Positions 18,448 through 26,683 of a stretch of DNA of 64,000 bases are shown here, in pieces; position 1 is the stretch's first letter, and every line of letters begins with the position of its first letter. The translations under genes were made by a program, and so were the position numbers. This DNA comes from Carboxylicivirga marina. GTDB taxonomy: Bacteria; Bacteroidota; Bacteroidia; Bacteroidales; Marinilabiliaceae. The notes beneath the pieces are model-generated. The model did no database searches and was not told where the DNA came from. It saw only the letters and a program-made list of their open reading frames with translations. Where the stretch lies: the NCBI RefSeq assembly GCF_016612505.1, contig NZ_JAENRR010000004.1:62001-126000 (forward strand), written 5' to 3'.

Positions 18448-19461
18448 TTACTTGGTATTCTCTTTGATAAATTGCACCAACTCATTAATATTAGCTGTAG
18501 CCGCACAGCACCATTGGTCTGAAGCACCATAGTACACATATAAAGTATCGTCAACAATCACATTACCGGTCGGAAACACAACACCCCATTTATACAAGCC
18601 GTTCTTTTCAATGTCGGTTTCAGGTTCTAAGATAAAGTCCTTAGTGCGGTAAAGAATCTTGGTTGGGTCTTCAAGATCTAACAAGCAAGCACCAAGGCGG
18701 TAAGTAAAATCCTTATCCACACCATGGTAGAGCATCAACCAGCCTTCATCGGTTTTAAGCGGAGGCGTATTGCCACCTACTTTTGGCTCCCACCGTTCCT
18801 CGCCTTTCAATAATAGCTTGCTTTCCACATTCCACGACATCATATCGTCAGATGATTTAATCCAGATAGCCGGTGCATCGGTTCCATATTCTTCTCCCAC
18901 ATAATTCTTAGGACGGTGGAGCATGTAAAATTTACCGTTAATCTTTTCAGGGAATAATATCACATCACGGTCATCAAGACTTGGTTCTGTTAATCGGCCT
19001 ACTTTTTTAAAGTTCACAAGATCTTTAGAAATGGCAAGAGCTGTGTTTCCAACATTCTCGCGCAGACACTTTGGCGCAAATTCACTTAATTGAGGTGCTT
19101 CTATCTGGTCATACTCATTCTTCCAATACTGTCCCGGAGGATAAGGACGAAAAGCATAGGTCATATAATACTCATCACCAAACTTAACAACTCTTGGATC
19201 CTCAACAGAACCGGCATCGTAACCATTCGGATCAGGTGTCAGAACAGGTTTATCCTGAACCCGCTTGAAGTTAAAGCCATCCTTACTTGTTGCCAAACCA
19301 ATATGTATATGGTGTTCCTTAACATCACCAGCAGCTCTGTACAATAAATAAAAAGTCCCGTCTTCGTACCAAGCAGCAGGATTTGTTGCTACTAAGCTTT
19401 CCCACTCATTCTCTGGATTCGGTGATAAAATTGGATTTCCTTCAAATTTCTTCAGCTTCAT
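18448..19461 (-). CDS. GH130 family glycoside phosphorylase or hydrolase
   Basis: This 337-residue protein has no signal peptide, so it is cytoplasmic. It shows the five-bladed propeller start of GH130 (FEGNPILSPNPEN, YLLYRAAGD) and the catalytic-acid motif GSVEDPRV, with D88 the likely proton donor. GH130 enzymes mostly phosphorolyse or hydrolyse beta-mannosides, such as beta-1,4- or beta-1,2-linked mannosyl units. I could not settle phosphorylase against hydrolase, since that depends on basic phosphate-binding residues needing an alignment. It is the first gene of an operon with a sodium symporter, so it probably acts on an imported disaccharide or short oligomer. Confidence 0.9.
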   Translation of the reverse strand: MKLKKFEGNPILSPNPENEWESLVATNPAAWYEDGTFYLLYRAAGDVKEHHIHIGLATSKDGFNFKRVQDKPVLTPDPNGYDAGSVEDPRVVKFGDEYYMTYAFRPYPPGQYWKNEYDQIEAPQLSEFAPKCLRENVGNTALAISKDLVNFKKVGRLTEPSLDDRDVILFPEKINGKFYMLHRPKNYVGEEYGTDAPAIWIKSSDDMMSWNVESKLLLKGEERWEPKVGGNTPPLKTDEGWLMLYHGVDKDFTYRLGACLLDLEDPTKILYRTKDFILEPETDIEKNGLYKWGVVFPTGNVIVDDTLYVYYGASDQWCCAATANINELVQFIKENTK

Positions 19462-19524
19462 CTTTATCTTCTTTAATTGTTATTTTCTCTTATCGATTGG
19501 CGATAGTACACCAATTTCAATATT

Positions 19525-19532
19525 CAAATATA
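19525..19532 (-). promoter_or_regulatory. Bacteroidota -7 box (TATATTTG) for the GH130 operon
   Basis: TATATTTG matches TAnnTTTG and lies 63 nt before the GH130 start codon. No clear -33 TTG partner at 19-22 nt was seen, which may mean an activated promoter. Confidence 0.4.
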
Positions 19533-19597
19533 TCGGTCATTAAAGAAGAGGTGGTTTTATTATTGGTCAAGGAGTTTTAAATGTTGTTCACTTACCC

Positions 19598-19666
19598 TAT
19601 GTCATTGATTACTAATATTATTAATCTCATAATATTTCTTTGATTATTTAGATTTTCAATGACATA
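19598..19666. promoter_or_regulatory. 11-bp inverted repeat in the AT-rich gap 19462-19901
   Basis: TATGTCATTGA at 19598-19608 is matched by its exact inverse TCAATGACATA at 19656-19666, 47 bp apart. The surrounding 440 bp has no supported gene. It could be a regulator site upstream of the GH130 operon or an end of the neighbouring mobile island; I cannot tell which. Confidence 0.3.
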
Positions 19667-19901
19667 TCACCTTTATACAATATGAGTTACAAACATGAAA
19701 ATGCACTAAATGCTCTTTTTTAGAATGTCAGCCTCTAAAATAATATCTAATTGGTATAGAATTTGGGCAATAGGAACAACACAACAGTATCTTTTAAGGT
19801 TAAACCTTGAAACACATTTATAAAACCAGTTTATGAGACTCTCAAAGCCTATTCATGATGTAGGAGAAAATGTTGTCTCAACAATCGGTGGTGACCCTAA
19901 A

Positions 19902-20462
19902 CTAATTGCCACTAAGAGACTGCTTGATAAAATCTATCACCTCCTCATCCCTATACATATTAAAAATAGTATCAAGTCTACTAGCTACTTCTTCATTAAT
20001 ATTGTTGGTGGCTTTTAGGTAGTTCAATTGTAGTTCAATATCTTTCAATCTTTGGTTCTCATTCATAAAATAAACATTGAATAAAATTGACACAATAGCT
20101 AGAATCTGAAAACCAATAACTTTAACCATTAATTGCTTTCGCTTCTTAAGGCCCTGCAGAACTTCAGCATGGAAACTTTGGCTAACAGATGTTTGGTTAT
20201 CTAACACTGGAAATATCTTGTCAATTTGATTGGATAGATTACATGCTGATGCATTAATGATTCCGCTTATTGATTTCAGCAAATAATTGACGACACTGTC
20301 AATATTTATTGACCTATCATTTTGTTTCTCAATATTGGAAAGAATTTCACTTTTTGTCAGTTCATGATTGTAATTGACATCATCCAACTTCTCATTCATT
20401 TTCACCAGCTTTTCTCTGATTTCTTCAAACATGGCGGCTGTCATTTCACTATTCTTCGTCAT
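19902..20462 (-). CDS. Coiled-coil membrane protein of the mobilisation operon
   Basis: I do not recognise a named family. The 186-residue protein is mostly helical and charged, with likely coiled coils at about 10-60 and 130-160, and one membrane segment near 113-132 (VKVIGFQILAIVSILFNVYF). It starts 11 nt after the relaxase stop, so it is probably the third gene of the mobC-relaxase operon. Similar small anchored proteins next to relaxases are thought to help hold the relaxosome at the membrane, but here that is inference from position. Confidence 0.6.
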   Translation of the reverse strand: MTKNSEMTAAMFEEIREKLVKMNEKLDDVNYNHELTKSEILSNIEKQNDRSINIDSVVNYLLKSISGIINASACNLSNQIDKIFPVLDNQTSVSQSFHAEVLQGLKKRKQLMVKVIGFQILAIVSILFNVYFMNENQRLKDIELQLNYLKATNNINEEVASRLDTIFNMYRDEEVIDFIKQSLSGN

Positions 20463-20473
20463 AGTTTTTCAAT

Positions 20474-21364
20474 TTAAAATTTAGGGCCAAATCGGCGTTT
20501 CTTGTATTTGAATTTATTCTGTTGCTGTTCATGTAGACTGTGTACATAATCAGGATGGAGCAATTCTGCACCAATCTTCAAGGCATTGAAGGTTCTATAA
20601 TCCAGCTTCTCCATGTTTGAATGTGAGACCTTATGTGCATTGCAATAGAGCTGGTAATTAATTTTGGAATAACTAAACAGTCGGTCAACCTTGGAACCAT
20701 TAAAGCTTAATTCATCCTTTCGAAAAGTTACTCCTTGAATTTCATTCGTTTTACCTTTGTATTTGTAGATAATCGTTATTCCTTTTTCACTTAACTGATT
20801 TTCTAGCCCCTTCCAATCCTTGCATTCTGGGATGGATTGCTTCAGCGCTTCATAGATTTCATATTTGATCTTATCAGCTCCTTTTAATCGATGTGTTTTA
20901 ACCTGTTCTTTTCCTTTAGCCCAATAGAGTTGATGTTGCCGGGTTATTTCCTTGCAGATACGCTCACTTTTTATTCGGTCGTTTTTATCAGAAATGGTTT
21001 TGCCATTGAAATCTACACGGTTAATTATTAGATGAATATGCGGGTGCTCTTTGTCGTAATGTCTGGCAATCAGGTATTGGGTTTCATCAATATTCATTTT
21101 CTCCATATAGGATTTGCCGATTTCTACCATTAACTCATTGGTGAGTTTGGCTTTATCATTGGCCGAAAAGTCCAGTGAAATATGATAGACGGGCTTAGTG
21201 ATGCGTTGATTGAGTTCAACCTGACTTTGAAAACTCTGAATAATGGATTCGGTATCTTTCAAGCGCAAACCATCTGAGCTTAGCAACTCTGTTCCCTTCT
21301 TTTCATCCAGAACATAGTTGACGACTCCTCGAAAACATTTGCCTTTCACAATTTTGGCTATCAT
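20474..21364 (-). CDS. Relaxase / mobilisation nuclease (MobA-type)
   Basis: This 296-residue protein nicks the transfer origin of a mobilisable element and stays bound to the DNA end. The start (MIAKIVKGKCFRGVVNYVLD) contains Y17, a possible nucleophile, and the metal-binding three-histidine motif is intact: H102 in RHYDKEHPHIH, then H107, H109 and H111. A basic C-terminal end (KFKYKKRRFGPKF) fits DNA binding. It is a short relaxase without a helicase or primase part, as in small Bacteroidota mobilisable elements. It begins 1 nt after the mobC stop, so translation is coupled. It needs a helper conjugation system in the same cell. Confidence 0.9.
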   Translation of the reverse strand: MIAKIVKGKCFRGVVNYVLDEKKGTELLSSDGLRLKDTESIIQSFQSQVELNQRITKPVYHISLDFSANDKAKLTNELMVEIGKSYMEKMNIDETQYLIARHYDKEHPHIHLIINRVDFNGKTISDKNDRIKSERICKEITRQHQLYWAKGKEQVKTHRLKGADKIKYEIYEALKQSIPECKDWKGLENQLSEKGITIIYKYKGKTNEIQGVTFRKDELSFNGSKVDRLFSYSKINYQLYCNAHKVSHSNMEKLDYRTFNALKIGAELLHPDYVHSLHEQQQNKFKYKKRRFGPKF

Positions 21365-21365
21365 A

Positions 21366-21701
21366 CTAGAGTTGGTTTAAAAGTTGGTCTATTTGCTTGG
21401 CCAAATGCAAGTATTCACTTCTTGCATTGCTATAACCTTGAGCATTGGCTTTTCTTGCAATTTGATTCAGGTTATTGGCCATACCACATAATTGGCGAAT
21501 CTGTTTTTGATGTTCTGGACTGAGACGTTCGCGCACAGAACTGTCATGAATGCATCGCCGCATATATTCGCTCTTGGTCATGCCGGCTTTCATGGCCTTT
21601 GACTTAAGGGTATAATAATCCTCAGTAGACATTTTCACATCCACTTTATACTTCTTCTTCTGAGAAGCACTTAATCGAGGTCGTCCACCTTTATTTGTCA
21701 T
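21366..21701 (-). CDS. mobC: MobC-like relaxosome accessory protein
   Basis: The product is 111 residues, very basic at the N terminus (GGRPRLSASQKKKYKVDVKMS) with a ribbon-helix-helix-like DNA-binding part, and ends in the MobC signature region (LCGMANNLNQIARKANAQGY). MobC proteins bind next to oriT and help the relaxase open the strand. The gene is first in a tight operon with the relaxase and coiled-coil membrane protein, and a candidate oriT hairpin lies 44 bp upstream. Family assignment is firm; the symbol follows the family name. Confidence 0.85.
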   Translation of the reverse strand: MTNKGGRPRLSASQKKKYKVDVKMSTEDYYTLKSKAMKAGMTKSEYMRRCIHDSSVRERLSPEHQKQIRQLCGMANNLNQIARKANAQGYSNARSEYLHLAKQIDQLLNQL

Positions 21702-21744
21702 TTTCAGCTTTGCTTTTTTTAGACCAACGGGATGCTTTTTCAGG

Positions 21745-21763
21745 GTTTTGGTCGCACCAAAAC
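21745..21763. other. Candidate origin of transfer (oriT) inverted repeat
   Basis: GTTTTGGT and ACCAAAAC form a perfect 8-bp inverted repeat with loop CGC, just upstream of mobC. A hairpin beside a nick region in front of mobC/relaxase genes is the usual layout of small oriTs. The nick itself cannot be placed from sequence. Confidence 0.4.
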
Positions 21764-22689
21764 ATAAACTTGCTAATAGCTTCGCTTAAGAGACAGAGAT
21801 TAATATCTCTTTAGATATTTCGAAACTCATATCATTTGACTATTTCTCTTTTCCAATACATACATTGGGGCTTTTTTACATGCGTAAGCCACCCATTTTT
21901 AAAGGTCATGGTTTGGCAAAAGGAAGCGGAATAAAAAGCCCGAGCGATGGAAAGAAGAATCAGTTCAAACATATTTTGAGCGGACAGAGCAAAGGGCTTG
22001 TATTTTGCGGTACGCAATAATAACAAGCTTTTTGCTGTTGGGCATGAGCGCTGGGAAAGAAAATGTGTTTGAATGATTCTGGCGCGTTTATGCCGAACAC
22101 TTTTGCATCAAACCATGAGCGTTCACATCTTTGCTGAAGCATGTATAAAAAAGCATGGCTCTTAAAAATTTCTCTGATCTTCATGTTGGTATTTTTTGGG
22201 TATAATTCTGCCTTATTAAATTACCAACTCATTTATTACTAAACAATAAGCAAAATCCATCAAATCGAATCAAATGGTACTATTTTCCGAATTTGGACGT
22301 CATTTTTCGCAAACCGCACGAAGAAAAATGAAAATTATTTTCTAAAAAAACTGAAGTGAGAAACATCAAATTTCTACCGTCCATTCCTCTCTCCTCCTTC
22401 AAAATTTAATAGTCCTTTCTTCTCTTGCAAGGGTGTATAAACGACATCCAGATATGTCGCCCTTGCATTGAGCGAAAGTTCTATTTCCAATTCTTTCGGA
22501 GGGGCGATACACTATACGGCAGAAATCATTAAAAAGATGAAGAAAAACATGGCATGCGCCGTGTATTTTTTCTTTTGGGAGGGAGCTCTGACTATTGGCA
22601 AAAGTAAAATCTATGAAAACTTGCCAAAAACACGATTCAAAAGCACTCAAATCATGTTAAAATTCATTAAATCTGACACTTACAAGTGT
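21764..22689. other. Gene-poor stretch of the mobilisation island
   Basis: About 0.9 kb between the oriT candidate and the tRNA terminator contains only short overlapping reading frames on both strands (up to 83 codons) that have no recognisable domain. They include an antisense pair at 22399-22692. A perfect TTGGCAA/TTGCCAA pair lies near 22599-22628. I see no integrase, and nothing here can be called a gene with confidence. It may hold non-coding sequence or remains of lost element genes. Confidence 0.4.
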
Positions 22690-22711
22690 TAAGTGCAAAT
22701 TAAGTGCAAAT
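22690..22711. repeat. Tandem 11-bp direct repeat beside the tRNA
   Basis: Two exact copies of TAAGTGCAAAT stand head to tail (22690-22700 and 22701-22711), at the outer edge of the tRNA terminator and the presumed end of the mobilisation island. Their role is unknown; they could be recombinase-arm-like sites. Confidence 0.45.
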
Positions 22712-22712
22712 C

Positions 22713-22744
22713 AAAAAAAGGTTACAATCTCTCGACTGTAACCT
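22713..22744 (-). terminator. Terminator of the tRNA gene
   Basis: On the minus strand the arms AGGTTACA and TGTAACCT form an eight-pair hairpin followed by seven T. It lies 14 nt past the tRNA 3' end. Confidence 0.85.
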
Positions 22745-22757
22745 CTTGATAATGAAG

Positions 22758-22831
22758 TGGGCCCACCTGGGCTTGAACCAGGGACCCCCTGATTATGAGT
22801 CAGGTGCTCTAACCAACTGAGCTATAGGCCC
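22758..22831 (-). tRNA. tRNA with CAU anticodon (tRNA-Met, or tRNA-Ile2 if lysidine-modified)
   Basis: A full cloverleaf is visible on the minus strand: acceptor GGGCCTA pairing with TGGGCCC (one G-T pair), D-arm with GCTCAGTTGGTTAGAGC, anticodon stem CCTGA/TCAGG around the loop CTCATAA with anticodon CAU at 22797-22795, and a T-arm with GGTTCAAGCC. Length is 74 nt with discriminator A and no encoded CCA. CAU could mean elongator methionine or lysidine-modified isoleucine; sequence alone does not settle it. It borders the mobilisation island, and tRNA genes are common integration targets. Confidence 0.93.
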
Positions 22832-23006
22832 GGCTTTATAAGGTGTATTACCTTTTCAGCGGATGCAAAAATAGTTAACAATTTTATATTATCAAACAGA
22901 TAATTCAATATTTTCCGCATTAGCAGTATGATACCAGAGTCAAATTCAATTGTAAAATTGATTACACTTCTGTAATTTAGAACAATACAACAATCAATAC
23001 TATACT

Positions 23007-23297
23007 ATGAAAACTCAACAAAAAGTATTTTTCACTACAACAATCATCTTATTTGCTATCATTTTAAGTTCATGCTTACCGGGTGGTGGTAATTATTCAC
23101 CACTTGAACCAGCCGGATTCTTTACCGGCATATGGCACGGATGGATTGCTCCCATCTCACTAATACTTGGTTTATTCAACAAAGACATCAGTATTTACGA
23201 ATCATTTAATACCGGATGGTGGTACGACTTTGGATTTTACATGTCTATCATTGCAGGTTTTGGAGGTCTACGTTTACTAAGGAAAAAAGGCGATTAA
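23007..23297 (+). CDS. Small lipoprotein / membrane protein, conserved hypothetical
   Basis: The 96-residue protein starts with a signal segment ending in a lipobox (IILSSC, C23). It then has a glycine- and aromatic-rich part (GFFTGIWHGWIAPISLILGLF) likely to form one membrane-embedded segment, and a second one near the end (FGFYMSIIAGFGGLRLL) before a basic tail. It resembles small Bacteroidota proteins of unknown function with a GxWHGWIAP motif. It may instead be a three-helix inner-membrane protein with an uncleaved start. It stands alone, about 95 nt ahead of a large surface protein gene. Confidence 0.75.
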   Translation: MKTQQKVFFTTTIILFAIILSSCLPGGGNYSPLEPAGFFTGIWHGWIAPISLILGLFNKDISIYESFNTGWWYDFGFYMSIIAGFGGLRLLRKKGD

Positions 23298-23393
23298 TCA
23301 AATTACCTCTTTTCAAAACGGTAATAATGCATTAAATTATAACTATTATTAGCGATTTACGTATTTAAATGCATCTATTCAACCACTTGCTTC

Positions 23394-26300
23394 ATGCGCA
23401 TCATATTCACCATAGCGTTATTGCTTGGATGGAGTGTTTTATCACTTCATGCACAATACTTTGGACAAAACAAACCATCGTATGAAGAGTTTGAGTTTAA
23501 ATTATATAAAACACCTAATTTCGAACTTTATCACTATTTCAAAAATGAAGAGCTAATAAAGAACTTAAGCAAGCAATCCGAGAAATGGTATTATTACCAT
23601 CAGCAGGTTTTGCTTGACACGTTTCAAACACGAAATCCAATCATCTTTTATTCCAACCACGCCGATTTTCAGCAGACCACAGCCGTCAGTAGTCGCATAG
23701 ATGTAGGTACAGGAGGTGTAACAGAAGGCATGAAGCGTCGTGTGGTGATGCCCGTAACATTTACTAAGCAGCAAACCGACCATGTGCTTGGCCATGAGCT
23801 TGTGCATGCCTTTCAATACAATATTCTTACGCATGATGAGGACATTAACCTCATGGCCATTAACAATGTACCGCTTTGGATGATTGAAGGCATGGCAGAA
23901 TACCTGTCACTAGGGAGTGTAAACAGCCATACAACCTTGTGGATGCGCGACGCCCTAATAAACAACAGCTTCCCCACATTGGAAGATATGACACGCAGTT
24001 ATCGATACTCACCCTATCGTTATGGACATGCTTTTTGGGCTTTTATTGCCTATCAGTATGGCGAACAATACATTCCACGTTTATTTAAAGCCGCTGCACA
24101 CGATGGGTACGAACAGGCCATTGGCGATGTACTCATGATGTCTGATGATTCGCTTTCTGTACTTTGGCAAGAAACACTACGACAACACCTGTTATGCTCA
24201 TCTATCGATTCTACTTTTTCAATTGTGGGCGACCGCATAATTTCAAAAAAGAATAGTGGACGATATAATTTAAATCCATCCATTAGTCCCAATGGAAAGC
24301 ATCTCGTTTATTTATCAGAGCGTGACTTATACGATATCGACTTATTCCTTGCCGATAGCAAAACAGGTAAGGTTGTTTCAAGACTATACACAGCAACTAG
24401 TCACGATGAAATTGATGCCTTAAGCTACCTGGAAACTGCAGGTGCCTGGTCGGCCAACAGTCGATATTTCGCATTCATCGCCTTTAAGCAGGGCAAGTCC
24501 ACTTGTCAGATTTTTGACATTCAAAAAAAGCAGATTACAAAAGAAATTACCATTGACGAATATGATGAAATAAGCTGGCCTGCCTGGAGCCCCACAGAAA
24601 ATATTATTGCTTTTGCAGCACTTAAAGAAGGCGTTTCAGATATTATCACTTACCACATTGATTCCAACACTGTAAATAACATTACCAATAATAATTATTC
24701 ATGCATCCAGCCATCGTGGACCAGGGATGGTAAATACATATATTACATAAGCGACAAGAATTTATCAAAGCAATACGATACACAGAATTGTTTTAACATT
24801 GCACGTATCTCAGCTGATGGATTAGAGCATCGTTATTTCAAAACATTTGATGGCGCCAAGAATTTTACGCCACAAAGTAGTACAAACAATCATGAAGTAC
24901 TGTTTTTATCGAATTGGGATGGTCGGCGAAACTTATATTTACTTAACACACATGATGGCAGCATAGAGCAAGTATCTAACTACCCAACCGGCATTACAGG
25001 CATGACTGAGTACTCGCCAGCTATTACACTCGCTGGAGATACATTGTTATATTCTATGCTTTGGGATGGCGAATATTCCATTTACAGAACGTCGGTTGAT
25101 AAACTAAAAGAGAGTGGAACTCAGCTTGAAATAAAAGAAACTGATTTATCCTTATCGCGCATTGTACCCTATTCATCAATTCCATCGCAGGTTGAAACTA
25201 ACTTGTATTTTAAGCGCCAACCTTATGCATTGCAAACAGATAGTTTCTATACCGATAAAATTCAGAATAAATTCAAACTGGACTTTATTGGTGGTGCATC
25301 TGCCGGCGTAATGACCGGGCGATTTGGAACCGGAATGGCAGGTAGCATTGAAGCCATGTTTAGCGATATATTAGGAAAAAACATGGTTTATACGGCCCTT
25401 AGCATTAATGGTGAGATTTATGATTTTGGCGGACAAATAGCCTACATCAACCAACGCAAACGTGTTAAAATAGGGGTCGGGCTATCACATATTCCCTACC
25501 GGACAGGCACCTATCAATACCAAACCGATTCGTTGCCAGATGGCAGTACCTCACGTTCTCTCAATTACCTTTTTCGAAGAACCTTTGAAGATAAATTATC
25601 CATATTCACTTTCATCCCTATCAATAAAACCAAACGTTTTGAATTTGGAGCAGCTTATGCTTTTTACAATTATCGCATCGAGAAACTAAAAAATATCAAC
25701 TCCTTCTCGCAATTATATTCGGCAGAGAAAGAAAAAATGCCAGCCCCTGATGGCTTTGGCACAGGCATTATTGATGCAGCATTTGTGATTGATAATGCCA
25801 AAATGGGCTTAGCATCACCTGTTGAAGGCAAACGGCTTCGCATACAAATGGAGCATTATCTTCATAAAATGCAAATGCAAACATTATTGGTAGACTTTCG
25901 TCGCTATTTCTTTGTCAAACCCTATAGCCTGGCTTTCCGAATTTACCATTACGGCCGGTACGGAAAAGATTCGGATAGTGAACGCATGAGCGAATTATTT
26001 CTTGGCTCACCTTGGTTTGTGCGAGGTTACGACATGGGTGGGTTTTATGGTGATGAATCAGTTAATGCCAATACAATTAGCATGAACCAATTAATAGGAA
26101 CACGCCTATTAGTTACTAATTTAGAGTGGCGCATCCCATTTACCGGTCCAAAAGAAATAGCCTGGTTTCCATCAAATTTCCTCTTTAGCGAAATGGCTGT
26201 TTTTATAGATGCAGGAGTTAGCTGGAACAAACATTCCTATCCTGTCGCCAGACTTTCTACCGATAATAATTCACAGCGCATACCTGTTTTTAGTGGAGGG

Positions 26301-26420
26301 CTTGCCTATCGAATCAACCTTTTTGGTGCTATGATTCTTGAACCGTACTATGGCTTCCCATTCCATCAGAATCGTTTAAAAAGAGGCGAATTTGGCATCA
26401 ATATCTTCGCTGGATGGTAA
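23394..26420 (+). CDS. Large surface protein: metallopeptidase-like domain, TolB-type propeller and C-terminal outer-membrane barrel
   Basis: This 1008-residue protein has a signal peptide (about 1-20). Residues 40-190 look like a peptidase MA-type zincin: GHELVHAFQ gives the HExxH site at 134-138, and WMIEGMAEYLS at 162-172 supplies the third ligand, probably E165. Residues about 270-590 hold TolB/WD40-like repeats (NPSISPNGKHLVYLSERD, PSWTRDGKYIYYISDKN). The last 380 residues are rich in alternating aromatic beta strands, end in NIFAGW, and contain GSPWFVRGYDMGG, typical of surface-antigen or BamA-like barrels. It is probably a cell-surface protein with an exposed peptidase and propeller. 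Its substrate is unknown. Confidence 0.8.
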   Translation: MRIIFTIALLLGWSVLSLHAQYFGQNKPSYEEFEFKLYKTPNFELYHYFKNEELIKNLSKQSEKWYYYHQQVLLDTFQTRNPIIFYSNHADFQQTTAVSSRIDVGTGGVTEGMKRRVVMPVTFTKQQTDHVLGHELVHAFQYNILTHDEDINLMAINNVPLWMIEGMAEYLSLGSVNSHTTLWMRDALINNSFPTLEDMTRSYRYSPYRYGHAFWAFIAYQYGEQYIPRLFKAAAHDGYEQAIGDVLMMSDDSLSVLWQETLRQHLLCSSIDSTFSIVGDRIISKKNSGRYNLNPSISPNGKHLVYLSERDLYDIDLFLADSKTGKVVSRLYTATSHDEIDALSYLETAGAWSANSRYFAFIAFKQGKSTCQIFDIQKKQITKEITIDEYDEISWPAWSPTENIIAFAALKEGVSDIITYHIDSNTVNNITNNNYSCIQPSWTRDGKYIYYISDKNLSKQYDTQNCFNIARISADGLEHRYFKTFDGAKNFTPQSSTNNHEVLFLSNWDGRRNLYLLNTHDGSIEQVSNYPTGITGMTEYSPAITLAGDTLLYSMLWDGEYSIYRTSVDKLKESGTQLEIKETDLSLSRIVPYSSIPSQVETNLYFKRQPYALQTDSFYTDKIQNKFKLDFIGGASAGVMTGRFGTGMAGSIEAMFSDILGKNMVYTALSINGEIYDFGGQIAYINQRKRVKIGVGLSHIPYRTGTYQYQTDSLPDGSTSRSLNYLFRRTFEDKLSIFTFIPINKTKRFEFGAAYAFYNYRIEKLKNINSFSQLYSAEKEKMPAPDGFGTGIIDAAFVIDNAKMGLASPVEGKRLRIQMEHYLHKMQMQTLLVDFRRYFFVKPYSLAFRIYHYGRYGKDSDSERMSELFLGSPWFVRGYDMGGFYGDESVNANTISMNQLIGTRLLVTNLEWRIPFTGPKEIAWFPSNFLFSEMAVFIDAGVSWNKHSYPVARLSTDNNSQRIPVFSGGLAYRINLFGAMILEPYYGFPFHQNRLKRGEFGINIFAGW

Positions 26421-26683
26421 TCCTATTCACCATTATTTTTTCTGATTAGTATAATAGACATCTTAAAATCATTATCTTGTAAAAGCGGGGACAGATAATA
26501 TGTGTGGAAGAATGAACGAAGTTAATCTTCAAATTCACTACTCATGAAATATCAAGGCCGGAACCGACCGACTTATTTTACAACACTCCAATATCGATTA
26601 ATCAAGCATAATCGAGCGAGCGTGCATGCTTCACTTCCACGGTCATCAGCATTCGAACATTTACTAACTAAAACAATATTTCT

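Noticed and set aside
19833-20018. Plus-strand 61-codon frame
   Set aside because: It is mostly antisense to the coiled-coil membrane protein gene and has no family features.
21832-22184. Two overlapping small minus-strand frames as cargo genes of the island
   Set aside because: Their composition is low-quality (many Cys, Phe, Ser in odd order) and no promoter or ribosome site supports them.
22399-22692. Antisense pair of small genes on both strands
   Set aside because: Neither frame has a recognisable domain, start context or terminator; they overlap each other fully.
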